The notes beneath the pieces were generated by a model, which ran no database searches, was not told the origin of the DNA, and saw only the letters and a list, made by a program, of their open reading frames with translations. DNA of 64,000 nucleotides, from positions 496,001-560,000 of the forward strand of contig NZ_BDCI01000004.1 in the NCBI RefSeq assembly GCF_001613425.1, given 5' to 3'. The stretch's first letter is position 1; each line of letters opens with the position of its first letter. The position numbers were made by a program, and so were the translations under genes. Below are positions 53,120-61,549 of this stretch, piece after piece. The DNA is from Nocardia vulneris. GTDB taxonomy: Bacteria > Actinomycetota > Actinomycetes > Mycobacteriales > Mycobacteriaceae.

Positions 53120-53182
53120 GAGACGTCCGCACTCGCGCGACCTGCCCGCCACGCGGCGGTAAAAGCCGAGGCCAGCAGGATC

Positions 53183-53683
53183 TCAGCCGGCCCGGCGGGA
53201 GCGATGCTCGGCCACGTGCACCCGGGTCGAGCAGCGGGTAGAGCAGAAGCGCCGCCTGCCGTTGCGGGAGGTATCGACGAAGACCTTGTCGCAGCCCGCG
53301 CGGGCACAGCGGCCGATCCGCGTCGGATCGTCGCAGAACAGCGCGGCGAGACCGACCGCAGTGTAGGCCTTGACCCGCTCGTCGACCGGAGCGGTCTCCT
53401 GCGCGAAATGCAGGTGCGGCGGGCGGTCGTCGTGCGTCGAAATATAGGGCTGACTTGTGGTTTTGGCGAGTAGGGCGTTGAGCCGGCGCACGGTGGGGTG
53501 ATCGAACATCGCATCGAGTTCATGGATCCATCGGCGCAGTTCCGCGGTCTGCGCGGCGGTCACCGAGCCGAGCGGTTTGTAATCCGCGTCGGCCAGCAAC
53601 TGCCGCAGATCTTGGTCCGGGCCTGCGTTCACCAGCCGCGCCGCCAGCTCGGCGGCCGCGCCGCCGTAAGGGTTGAAATGCAC
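53183..53683 (-). CDS. CGNR zinc-finger / ABATE-domain regulator
   Basis: 166 residues: an N-terminal ABATE-like helical domain (LAARLVNAGPDQDLRQLLADA, residues 12-32) and a C-terminal CGNR finger, RCARAGCDKVFVDTSRNGRR followed by RFCSTRCSTRVHVAEHR, with four metal-binding Cys. These are putative stress-responsive DNA-binding proteins in actinobacteria. It lies opposite to the small zinc-ribbon gene, sharing a short divergent region. Confidence 0.85.
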   Translation of the reverse strand: MHFNPYGGAAAELAARLVNAGPDQDLRQLLADADYKPLGSVTAAQTAELRRWIHELDAMFDHPTVRRLNALLAKTTSQPYISTHDDRPPHLHFAQETAPVDERVKAYTAVGLAALFCDDPTRIGRCARAGCDKVFVDTSRNGRRRFCSTRCSTRVHVAEHRSRRAG

Positions 53684-53708
53684 TAGACCATTACATCAGG
53701 CTGGGCTC

Positions 53709-53885
53709 ATGGACGTAACCTGCCCCGCATGTTCCTGGCCGGCACCCACACTGGTGTCGTCGCACGGCACCGTCCGCTACCTGCGCTGTGTGTGCGGGCA
53801 GTGGCTGATCATCGATGCAGGTCTCGTTGTGGCTACAACCGGAAACAGCATGTTCGGTACGGGCGATACATCACAGAGGCGATGA
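53709..53885 (+). CDS. 58-residue zinc-ribbon-like protein
   Basis: ATG at 53709; MDVTCPACSWPAPTLVSSHG, a LRCVCGQWLI strand, then a hydrophilic tail. The CPAC and CVC pairs suggest a single zinc knuckle. It is 74 bases upstream of the first acyltransferase gene and may be its regulator or simply a small leader gene. Small CxxC/CxC proteins of this kind occur widely in actinobacteria, mostly uncharacterised. Confidence 0.6.
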   Translation: MDVTCPACSWPAPTLVSSHGTVRYLRCVCGQWLIIDAGLVVATTGNSMFGTGDTSQRR

Positions 53886-53958
53886 TTCCGAAAGACCGTG
53901 GTGTGCCCGGCCTTAGAGCTAGCCTCGATGGGGCAGTCTCCTGTGGAGGGATTTCGAC

Positions 53959-55209
53959 ATGACCACGGCTACCGTCATCCGGCCGTTGGCACCGAGTGAA
54001 GAGATCTTCGCGAGCAGTGAAGTCGTCGTCGGCTATTCGATGCGGCTTTCCGGTCGGTTGAATCTAACCGCACTGTCGGTAGCCTTCGACACCGTGCTCC
54101 GCGCGTACCCCGCGCTCGGAGCACGTCTGGAGCCGGACGGCAAACGCCATATTCTGGTCGAATCATTAGGTAACACAACACAATTGACCGTTTCTCAGGG
54201 AGATCCGGAACTCCTGCTCACCGGTGCGCAGCTGGATCAGCGCAGTGCACTGGCCGCGCTGTGCGTCGTCCTGGACGGTGATCGGGCGGGCGTGACACTG
54301 GTGACGCACCACAGCATCGCGGACGCCTGCCATTCCCTCGCCGTGCTCGCTGATCTGTGGTCCTGCTACACCGAGGCGTGCCACGGACGCGAACCCGAGC
54401 TGCCGATGCACGGCTATCCGGAGGCGGTCGAGGATCTGCTGCTGTGCCGGGGCATCGAGAAGTTCTCGGACCCGTCCGCACCGGTACGGCCGTTCGTGCG
54501 CGACACCGCGCACAGCGTCGTACTCCCGGTGGACGACGCCCCCTATCTGATTCCCTTGACGGCCCGTTGCCGCCTGTCGACACCCGACACCGCCGCACTC
54601 GCCGACCTCGCGCACCGTGCAGGCACCACGATCAACGGCCTGGCCTCCGCCGCGATTCTGCTCACCGAGGCCGAGATACGCGGGCTGCCGCTGCGCGAAC
54701 TCACCTACACCTACTCCGTCGACCTGCGCAGCCGCGTCACTCCCAGCATCGGCAGCACCGAAGGCTCCAATGTGCTCGGCTTCGCCGATTTCGTCCCCCC
54801 GGCCGGCGCGAGCACCATGGTCGACCTGGCGCGCGCGATCAGCGATGCCCTGCACGCCGGACTCGCCACCGGACTCGTACAGCAGACCCCGCTGCATATC
54901 CCCGATATCGCGTCCGGGCCCGCGCCTCGATCCCCCGGCATCGTACTGGCCACCAATTGGGGCCGCATAGAGCGACCAATTCTGCCAGAAGGCTTGTACG
55001 TCAACGACTTCCGCACCCTCATGGTAGCGAAGCCGGACAAGACCGGGCATCGATTACAGCAGCCCAGCGGCACGATCATCATCAGCACCTTCGACGACCG
55101 GCTGAGCATCGAGATCCACCACCCCGAGGAAACCACCGCGGAACAACGACTACGCGTCCACCTCCTCGGCAGACACCTGAGCATGCAGTCCCAGATCGAG
55201 TTCGCCTGA
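53959..55209 (+). CDS. condensation-fold acyltransferase (PapA5-like), copy 1
   Basis: 416 residues. The condensation motif is THHSIADACHSL near residues 115-125, where PapA proteins have HHxxxDG; the first two His and the Asp are present, the Gly is Ala. Blocks AGTTINGLASAAILLTEAEIR and SNVLGFADF follow. PapA enzymes esterify diols or trehalose with long-chain acyl groups in mycobacteria, so a lipid-ester product is likely. A paralogue lies 283 bases downstream. RBS GTGGAGGG precedes the ATG. Confidence 0.78.
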   Translation: MTTATVIRPLAPSEEIFASSEVVVGYSMRLSGRLNLTALSVAFDTVLRAYPALGARLEPDGKRHILVESLGNTTQLTVSQGDPELLLTGAQLDQRSALAALCVVLDGDRAGVTLVTHHSIADACHSLAVLADLWSCYTEACHGREPELPMHGYPEAVEDLLLCRGIEKFSDPSAPVRPFVRDTAHSVVLPVDDAPYLIPLTARCRLSTPDTAALADLAHRAGTTINGLASAAILLTEAEIRGLPLRELTYTYSVDLRSRVTPSIGSTEGSNVLGFADFVPPAGASTMVDLARAISDALHAGLATGLVQQTPLHIPDIASGPAPRSPGIVLATNWGRIERPILPEGLYVNDFRTLMVAKPDKTGHRLQQPSGTIIISTFDDRLSIEIHHPEETTAEQRLRVHLLGRHLSMQSQIEFA

Positions 55210-55216
55210 CGCAGCG

Positions 55217-55351
55217 ATGCCGAAACCGGCTTCCGCGTTGTTTCATCGCTACCCCGAGGTGCGGCTCGCGGTGCCGCGGGCGGAGCTGATCTACCGGCAG
55301 TCCTGGCGCTCGCACGGCCTGCTCAGCCTGCCGGTGCAGCTGGTTTCCTGA
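55217..55351 (+). pseudogene. remnant of a cytochrome P450 C-terminus
   Basis: A 44-codon frame reads ...LFHRYPEVRLAVPRAELIYR, then QSWRSHGLLSLPVQLVS. That matches the end of bacterial P450s, where a short ...RFP.LRLAVP..EL.WR......GL..LPV tail closes the fold. Everything upstream, including the heme Cys loop, is missing because the preceding acyltransferase gene occupies the space. It is therefore a truncated relic, likely of a P450 once part of this locus. Confidence 0.6.
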
Positions 55352-55358
55352 CTGCGAA

Positions 55359-55391
55359 ACACCGCTGAGACGCGGTTGAAACGCGGCTCGG
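55359..55391 (+). promoter_or_regulatory. candidate SARP-binding direct repeats
   Basis: Three consecutive 11-base units, ACACCGCTGAG, ACGCGGTTGAA and ACGCGGCTCGG, lie about 100-130 bases before the second acyltransferase start. SARP activators bind direct repeats phased at 11 or 22 bases upstream of their target's -10, and a SARP gene lies 1.5 kb downstream. Confidence 0.5.
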
Positions 55392-55491
55392 GGAGGGTGG
55401 GCGACGGCCGGAAAACTGGTTGCTCCGGCGTGCGTGTGGGGGCTTTGATCGTCCGTTGGGCACGCTAGTCGTCTAGGTGAAGGGGAGCTCT

Positions 55492-56799
55492 ATGACCACG
55501 TCTACGGTTGTTCGTCCACTGGCGCCGAGCGAGCAGATGTTCGCATGGATCGGTGTCTACGTGGGGTACGCGGTGCAGGTGACGGGACGGCTGGATCTCA
55601 CGAAATTGTCCGCGGCCTACGCGGCGGTGGTGCGGGCCTATCCGGTGCTCGGGGCACGGCTGGCGCCGACCGGCGACGGCGGCTACTCGCTGGTCGCCGG
55701 GACCGGAGCCGCTCCGGCGATCTCGGTCGTCGACGACGATCCGGACCGCCTGCTCACCGACCAGAAACTCGATCAGGGCGAGACGTTGAGCGCGGTGTGC
55801 GTGACCCGCGCCGGCGACACCGCGAGCGTGACCTTGCTGACCCATCACAGCATCGCGGACGCGTATCACTCGCTGGCCGTGCTGGCCGAATTGTGGTCGT
55901 GCTACACAGAATTGGTGTCCGGGCAGACACCGGCACGGCCCGTCCACGCCTATCCGGTTTCCATCGAAGAGGTGCTCGCCGCGCGCGGCATCGAGAAGCG
56001 GGAGCTGCCGGCCCCTGACGATCAGACCGGCACGCCCACCGAACCGCATCCCGCGCCGTCCGCCACCGAGCCGGCGGCGGGAGAGAACCGGCAGACCGTG
56101 CCGGATTCGTCGCGGTGCCTGCTGTCCGAGGCGGAGACCACGGCTCTGATCGAGCTGGGACACCGGACCGGGGTGACGATCAACGGCCTGGTCTCGGCGG
56201 CAATCCTGTTGACCGAGGCCGAAATTCGCGGCCTGCCGTTGAACGAGATCGTCTACGTCTACCCGGTCGATCTGCGTACCAGGCTCACGCCGACGGTGGG
56301 CCGAACCGACGGCACCAACCTGCTCGGGTTCGCCGACTACCACCCCACCGGGGACACCACCGACCTGGTCGAGCTCGCCGAGGACATCTGCGCGGCCTTG
56401 CACACCGCCCTCGCCGACGGGACCGTGCAGCAGACACCGCTGCATATCCCCGACCAGATCGCCGCGGGGCCGCCGCAGCTGCCCGGCATGATGATCGTCT
56501 CCAACTGGGGTCGAGTGCCCGCGCTCGCCGCCCCGGATGGGTTGCGTATCACCGATTTTCGCTCGACCGTCACGGCCGCTCCTCCCGCGGGCACGCCCCC
56601 GCCGCCGGAGCAGCCGGAGGGTGGTGCGGCCATCGTGAGCACGTTCGGCGGCCGCCTCAGCATCGAGACCCATCACTCGAAGGAACGCATCGCGCAGGAG
56701 CGGCACCGCGTCGACACCTACGCGGCGAAACTGCGTAGCGTCCTCTCCTGGACACCAAATCCTCACCACGCCAACAGGTCCGGCGCGAGCAACAGCTGA
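55492..56799 (+). CDS. condensation-fold acyltransferase (PapA5-like), copy 2
   Basis: 435 residues, clearly paralogous to copy 1: LTHHSIADAYHSLAVLAELW, TGVTINGLVSAAILLTEAEI and GTNLLGFADY align directly. It differs by a Pro/Thr-rich insertion of about 25 residues near residue 180 and a Pro/Gly-rich loop near 360. The ATG at 55492 has GGGGAG upstream. With the SARP gene behind it, it may form a small lipid-ester pathway. Confidence 0.78.
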   Translation: MTTSTVVRPLAPSEQMFAWIGVYVGYAVQVTGRLDLTKLSAAYAAVVRAYPVLGARLAPTGDGGYSLVAGTGAAPAISVVDDDPDRLLTDQKLDQGETLSAVCVTRAGDTASVTLLTHHSIADAYHSLAVLAELWSCYTELVSGQTPARPVHAYPVSIEEVLAARGIEKRELPAPDDQTGTPTEPHPAPSATEPAAGENRQTVPDSSRCLLSEAETTALIELGHRTGVTINGLVSAAILLTEAEIRGLPLNEIVYVYPVDLRTRLTPTVGRTDGTNLLGFADYHPTGDTTDLVELAEDICAALHTALADGTVQQTPLHIPDQIAAGPPQLPGMMIVSNWGRVPALAAPDGLRITDFRSTVTAAPPAGTPPPPEQPEGGAAIVSTFGGRLSIETHHSKERIAQERHRVDTYAAKLRSVLSWTPNPHHANRSGASNS

Positions 56800-57005
56800 G
56801 CCGAGCGCGCAGCCCCCGCGCCGGACCAACCGTGCGCCCATTTCGGGCGACACCTGACGCGGCCGACCCGGCTATCACCGTTTGTCCTTCTCTATTTTAA
56901 CCGAGGGGGCGGGGAAAAACATCGGCACGCAGGGGGATGTTTCCGCAGGTAGTCCGGACTTAACTGGAGAGCTGTCACCTGGATGGCGCACCGTGCGGAG
57001 GAACC

Positions 57006-57911
57006 TTGGACAGCCTGGAGAGCGTTGATCGCGGGGTGGTCGGCACGCTCGGTCACCGGGGCCCGGTCGTGTGCCGGGTTCTCGGACCGGTCGAGATCGA
57101 CGTCGACGGGGTACCGGTCGACCTGCCCGGCCCACGGCCGCGTCAGCTGTTGGCCGCGCTCTCGTTCGCCGGCGGCGCCTCGGTGCCGAACGACGTGCTG
57201 GCCGGGCACCTGTGGGGTCGCACCCCGCACGGTCGGCCCAGCCCCAACGTGCGCGTCGTGGTCCATCGCTTACGTGCCGCCCTCGGACCGCAGGCCGGCC
57301 GGGTCCTCGTGCTCGATCGGTGCGGCTACCGGCTCGCACTACCGCCGGAGTGCACCGATCAGGGGCAGTTCGGCGTGCTGGTCGGCGCGGGCGTGCGCGC
57401 ACTGCTGGACGGTCACGCCGAAAAGGCCGTGACCACCCTGGCCGAGGGTCTCGCGCTGTGGCGCGGACAACCGTGGACCGAACTCGGCGACTCGCCCGAA
57501 TTGCTCGGTGCCCGAACGAAGTTGAGCGAACTCCGGGAGCTCGCCGTCGAAGAGTTACAGGCTGCCCGGCTGGCGTGCGGCGATACCGCGGGCGCCGTCG
57601 CGGCGTTGAGCGAAGCGGTCATCCAGACGCCGTACCGCGAACGACGATGGGAACTGCTGGCGCTCGGCCTGTTCCGCGGCGGCAGGCAGGCCGAGGCGCT
57701 GGCACAGCTGCGCACGGTGCGGCAGCTGCTGCGCGAAGAGATCGGCGTCGAACCCGGCCCCGCACTGCGCGACCTGGAGCGCCGGCTGCTGGACCATGAC
57801 CAGGGATTGCTCTTACCCCAGCAGCCGGTCCGCGCCACCACCGGCAGCCCGGCTACCAGCCCGCTGGTGCGTGGCTTCCGCGCCTACCCGGCCGGGCAGC
57901 AGGCCAGCTGA
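57006..57911 (+). CDS. SARP-family transcriptional activator (BTAD domain)
   Basis: 301 residues. An OmpR-type winged helix (VLGPVEIDVDGVPVDLPGPR to VVVHRLRAALG, about 24-90) is followed by the bacterial transcriptional-activation domain (LWRGQPWTELGDSPEL, PYRERRWELLALGLFRGGRQ, LLREEIGVEPGPAL). No NB-ARC part, so it is the short SARP type that activates secondary-metabolism genes. The start is a TTG with GGAGG four bases upstream. It probably acts on the tandem acyltransferase locus. Confidence 0.85.
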   Translation: MDSLESVDRGVVGTLGHRGPVVCRVLGPVEIDVDGVPVDLPGPRPRQLLAALSFAGGASVPNDVLAGHLWGRTPHGRPSPNVRVVVHRLRAALGPQAGRVLVLDRCGYRLALPPECTDQGQFGVLVGAGVRALLDGHAEKAVTTLAEGLALWRGQPWTELGDSPELLGARTKLSELRELAVEELQAARLACGDTAGAVAALSEAVIQTPYRERRWELLALGLFRGGRQAEALAQLRTVRQLLREEIGVEPGPALRDLERRLLDHDQGLLLPQQPVRATTGSPATSPLVRGFRAYPAGQQAS

Positions 57912-58013
57912 TCAGGACGATCCGGCGGTCGCACCGGACACCAGCATCGACATCACCCAGGCGAAGCCCTGGCCGAGTGCCGTCATCCAGTCGCCTACGT
58001 TGAACGAACCCAT
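57912..58013 (-). CDS. 33-residue amphipathic peptide
   Basis: ATG 58013 follows GAAGGAAA. The peptide, MGSFNVGDWMTALGQGFAWV then MSMLVSGATAGSS, is a single hydrophobic/amphipathic helix with no signal peptide and one Asp as its only charge. It is 36 bases after the beta-helix protein gene and in the same direction, so probably cotranscribed. Small helical porin-like peptides of corynebacteria come to mind, but that is only an idea. Confidence 0.5.
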   Translation of the reverse strand: MGSFNVGDWMTALGQGFAWVMSMLVSGATAGSS

Positions 58014-58048
58014 CGCGGATTTCCTTCTGCTCGTGTGTATTTCGAACC

Positions 58049-59143
58049 TCAGCGCAGACCCGCGTCCGGTCGCACGGCATCGCCGGCGGCCGTCAGATCG
58101 CAGGAGTGGTCATTGCTGAGGTTGCCGCCGGTGGACAGGATGGTGGCGAACACCTTCTTACAGTTCTGTTCGCCGAGGCCCGCGGTGTTCTGCGCAATGG
58201 TCGAGCCGCGCAGGATCAAATGCCCCATACCGGGATTGAACACATCGGTGAACTGGTAGGGCAACGTATCGAGATACGCGGGCGCGATATTGATCCCGCC
58301 GCCGCCTTCGTCCGCGCTGTTCCCCGTCACGACGGAGTCGATGAGCACCACCTCACCGACGCCCCGGATATCGAGACCGCCACCGCGCCCGGCGAATCCG
58401 CCGAACCGATACCACTTGACGCGCGGGTTGACGACGCGATTGTCGGTGATCGCGGTGCGAGTGAAGGTGCAGGTGTTGTCGCAGCGCACACCGCCTGCCT
58501 CACCCGCCGCGTTGGCGGTGACGATGCTGTCGGTCATCCGCATATCCGCGACGGGGATGTTGAAGATACCGCCGCCGTAGTCGGCCGCGTTCCCGACCAC
58601 CGTCACGTGATCGAGAACCAGCTTGCCGGAGTTGGCGATTCCGCCGCCGCCGGTCTCGAACAGCGGAATCTCGTGCTCTGTGGCGTTGCCGCCGGTGATG
58701 GTCAGTCCGGACAGCGACACGTGCGCGGTGGTGAGCATGACCCGGTCCCGATGACCCGCGTCGATGACCGTGCGGTCCTGGCCGGCGCCCTCGATGGTGG
58801 TGTCCGCCGTGACATCGAGGTCACCGGTGGCCGGATCGATGAAGGGGCCGTTGGTGTTCCAGAAGTTCGGCGCAATGGTGAGCTCGTAGCGGCCCTCGGG
58901 CACCCGAATCGTGCTGCCCGGCCGCACATTCGCGGCCTGGATCGCCGCGCGCAGGGTGCACTCCCCCGCGTCCGTACGACACACACCGTCGAACGGGTTC
59001 GCGACCGCGCCGTCCGCGGTGGTCGTGACGGTGTAGCTGCCGGGTCCGGCGGCCGAGCCGGTCTCGGCCACGGCAGGGATCGGCGCGCTGTACAGCGCGC
59101 CGAGTACCACCACACCGATCATCGACAATGACGAGATCTTCAT
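58049..59143 (-). CDS. secreted right-handed beta-helix protein
   Basis: 364 residues from ATG 59143. Signal peptide (LSMIGVVVLGALYSAPIPAVA) cleaved near 27. CRTDAGECTLRAAIQAANV is a CSLREA-like element, followed by coils with repeated TGGNA, GGGIANSG, GGGIFNIP and GGGGINIA motifs, the polymorphic outer-membrane/beta-helix pattern. Four Cys may form disulfides. Such proteins are adhesins or glycan-binding surface proteins; its partner is unknown. A 33-residue peptide follows it. Confidence 0.82.
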   Translation of the reverse strand: MKISSLSMIGVVVLGALYSAPIPAVAETGSAAGPGSYTVTTTADGAVANPFDGVCRTDAGECTLRAAIQAANVRPGSTIRVPEGRYELTIAPNFWNTNGPFIDPATGDLDVTADTTIEGAGQDRTVIDAGHRDRVMLTTAHVSLSGLTITGGNATEHEIPLFETGGGGIANSGKLVLDHVTVVGNAADYGGGIFNIPVADMRMTDSIVTANAAGEAGGVRCDNTCTFTRTAITDNRVVNPRVKWYRFGGFAGRGGGLDIRGVGEVVLIDSVVTGNSADEGGGGINIAPAYLDTLPYQFTDVFNPGMGHLILRGSTIAQNTAGLGEQNCKKVFATILSTGGNLSNDHSCDLTAAGDAVRPDAGLR

Positions 59144-59300
59144 CCGACCAACCACTCTCGGCGCGACTGCTGCGGGATGAGACAGCTTTCGCTGCGCTGT
59201 CTCGGTGCTTCGGTTCTAACAGACCCGAAAGTCACGCCGGGGCGTGTCGGACACTTCCTTCACGAATGCACAATTCTGCTGGGCAGATCGACAGGAACCC

Positions 59301-60026
59301 TCAGCGCAGCAGTGAACGGGCGGTCGGCGCCAGCCGCAGTCGCTCGATCGGGCGCGACACCCACTTGCCCAACTCCGGCAGCACCCGCTCGGTCCAGGTG
59401 GGTTCGGCCAGCGCGCGCAGATGCGCCTCGCGCCACGCCGCGCTCTCGAACAACGAGAACACCACGACGGCCCGCTCATCGCGCACCGGCAGCGGCGCAA
59501 AGGTATTCGGTGTGGGATCGGTGACGTACAGTCCGGTCAGCGTGCCCCCCGTCAGTAGCAACGCGCGGCGCACCCGCTCGTTGAAGAACGGCGCGAACTC
59601 CGCGAGCGGGGTGTCGGGGTAGAAGATCGTGACGAGCAGCCGCGAGTCCGGCAGATCCGTGACCGCCACACCGGCGCGCGTGCCCGTGAGCCGCAGTGCG
59701 TGCTGCGTTGAAACAGGCTGCAGCAGCAATGCATTGGACGTGTCGACCATGGTCGCGCGCGCGGCGGGGGCATGCGTCCGCCAGGCTGCACCCTCTACAT
59801 AGAAGGCGTTGAGCGCGGCATCCCGGGACGCCATATCGGGGAACGCGCGAATCCAGACGAACCGATCCGGATCGTCTTCGTCGCGGAACTGGCCGACGAT
59901 GCGCATGCCGACGGCCTCCTGCGTTTCGACGAGTTCCCGATCGAACAGGTCGATCATGGTGTCCCGGGTACCGGGATGCAGCGTGTACTGCCTGAGTTCG
60001 ACCACGGGCCAAACAGTTTCGGTCAT
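59301..60026 (-). CDS. NIPSNAP-family protein
   Basis: 241 residues, two ferredoxin-like NIPSNAP halves: VVELRQYTLHPGTRDTMIDLF at the start and a second VFSLFESAAWREAHLRALAEP strand near 200. These proteins are small dimeric barrels of unknown chemistry, sometimes linked to flavin or oxygenase pathways. It lies beside the oxygenase module but on the opposite strand to most of it. Confidence 0.8.
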   Translation of the reverse strand: MTETVWPVVELRQYTLHPGTRDTMIDLFDRELVETQEAVGMRIVGQFRDEDDPDRFVWIRAFPDMASRDAALNAFYVEGAAWRTHAPAARATMVDTSNALLLQPVSTQHALRLTGTRAGVAVTDLPDSRLLVTIFYPDTPLAEFAPFFNERVRRALLLTGGTLTGLYVTDPTPNTFAPLPVRDERAVVVFSLFESAAWREAHLRALAEPTWTERVLPELGKWVSRPIERLRLAPTARSLLR

Positions 60027-60057
60027 CGGACAACTGTGCCATCGCACGCCGACAGTT

Positions 60058-60378
60058 TCACGCCAACGGATAGGGCGGGGTGCTCTTACCCATGATTCGG
60101 TACCGATTCCACAGGTCCCGGTCGCCGATCACCGCGGGCCGTGCCGCGGCGTCGGTCCGCACCACGCACGGCGTGCGTTGTTCGTCGCCGAGCACCTCGG
60201 TGAGCGCGTCGTCGGCGTCGACCCGGCCGACCCACCGGTACACGCCGTCGGTGGGCTCGGGATATCCCCGCAACTCCACGCGCACCGGCACTTCCACGCC
60301 GCGCACCACGAGGGTCGCCGCCCCGAAATAGTCGGCGCGGTCGTGCGGACTGCCGTCGGCTGCACCACGTTCAGTCAT
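60058..60378 (-). CDS. DUF4873 protein, copy 1
   Basis: 106 residues. The DUF4873 pattern is clear: YFGAATLVVRGVEVPVRVEL, DGVYRWVGRV, and RDLWNRYRIMGKSTPPYPL. Copy 2 (63630-63950) is closely similar. DUF4873 is often found beside or fused to flavin monooxygenases; its role is unknown. The ATG at 60378 has CAGGAGG upstream. It is divergent from the oxygenase genes. Confidence 0.85.
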   Translation of the reverse strand: MTERGAADGSPHDRADYFGAATLVVRGVEVPVRVELRGYPEPTDGVYRWVGRVDADDALTEVLGDEQRTPCVVRTDAAARPAVIGDRDLWNRYRIMGKSTPPYPLA

Positions 60379-60556
60379 GGCGACCTCCTGGAAGCTGACG
60401 AAACCGTGTCTCAGACAATCTTGACAATACGCACCGCGAGTTCCAGACTCAAGGGAGATCGGTACCAGCGGTACCGGATAAAGCATGTCACGATCGTGCG
60501 CCGTTGCGGGTCGACGCCGAGGACACCCGTGCGCGACCCGAAGGGAGCCGATCCCG

Positions 60557-61549
60557 ATGGCAACCCCGATTCCCGACCCGAGCGAATTCCCTCGGCCGGA
60601 CACCAGCTCAGGCGGCCCGGTGCGGCGCCGCCGCACCGTAACCGACCGCGACCTCAGTGCGCGCCGGTTGCTGCTCGACGCGGCCGAGGAGACCTACGAC
60701 GGCGATCTCGACATCGATTGGGCGGCGCCGATCGACCCCGGAAAGCATTGGCTGCCCCAGCATCTCGGCACTATTCACGACACCTGGGTGTGGCGCCGGA
60801 TGAGCGCGGAGCAGCGTGCGACGCTGGCCAGGTACGAGCTGGCCAACCTGCTCACGCTCGCCATCTACGCCGACGCCGCCCGGTCCATGCTGCTGTTCCG
60901 CGACATCATCGAGGCGTCCGGGCCCGCGGACGACCGCACCCGCGCCGCACTCGCCGCCATCCACGCCGACAGCCGCACGATGGCCATGTTCGGCCGCATG
61001 GTGCACAAGAGCGGGCTCGCCCCTTACCGGCGACCCGTACTCGCCCAGACAGTCTCGCGACTCATTCTGCTCACGCCGAAGAACACCGCGGCCGCGGCGG
61101 TGACGCTGCTGATCCAACAGGCGATGCACGACGTGGCCGACACGATCGCGAACGACCCGGAAATCCAGCCACATCTGCGTCAGCTGATGAAGATCCATCA
61201 GGCTGCCGCCAGCCGCAACCTGGCCTATGCGCAAGACCAACTGCGCGCCGAAATCGAGGAGCACGGCACGGTTTCCAACACAGTCGCCGCGCTGTGGGCC
61301 GCCGCCGCGACAGCTGCGCTCTACCCGGCGCTCATCGCACCGCGCCCCTATCGGGCGGCGGGAGTACCGCGTAGGCACGCGCTCCTCGCCGCCTATCTGA
61401 GCCGGCACTACGCGGAATCCGCCCGGGCATTAACTGAATCCTTTGTGCGACAAGGTATTCAGGCCGGACTGTTCGACGGACCGGTAACCACGACCATTCT
61501 CCGGCTGGGTCGCGTGTGGCCCGGTTCCACATCGAGGAGGCACCGATGA
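60557..61549 (+). CDS. AurF-type diiron oxygenase paralogue lacking iron ligands
   Basis: 330 residues, aligned along its length with the next gene. Positions matching the seven AurF ligands read Asp106, Asp138, Thr141, Gln187, His214, Ala218 and Asn221, so only one His is kept, plus two Asp where Glu is expected. It cannot bind a diiron pair normally and is probably a structural partner or pseudoenzyme. Its stop overlaps the active paralogue's start by four bases (ATGA), coupling translation, which fits a heteromer. GGGAG precedes the ATG. Confidence 0.8.
   Translation: MATPIPDPSEFPRPDTSSGGPVRRRRTVTDRDLSARRLLLDAAEETYDGDLDIDWAAPIDPGKHWLPQHLGTIHDTWVWRRMSAEQRATLARYELANLLTLAIYADAARSMLLFRDIIEASGPADDRTRAALAAIHADSRTMAMFGRMVHKSGLAPYRRPVLAQTVSRLILLTPKNTAAAAVTLLIQQAMHDVADTIANDPEIQPHLRQLMKIHQAAASRNLAYAQDQLRAEIEEHGTVSNTVAALWAAAATAALYPALIAPRPYRAAGVPRRHALLAAYLSRHYAESARALTESFVRQGIQAGLFDGPVTTTILRLGRVWPGSTSRRHR

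Larger units (their letters stand above)
52603..53182. other. 580-base gap with a triplicated motif
   Basis: No frame is convincing on either strand. Three related ~23-base sequences stand out (see the separate entries), and on the minus strand they precede the CGNR gene's end rather than its start, so their target is unclear. Possible roles are regulator sites, small-RNA promoters or recombination remnants. Confidence 0.5.

Noticed and set aside
56917..56942. AAACATC/GATGTTT inverted repeat before the SARP gene
   Set aside because: Seven-base arms with a 12-base spacer in a GC-rich strip; too weak alone.
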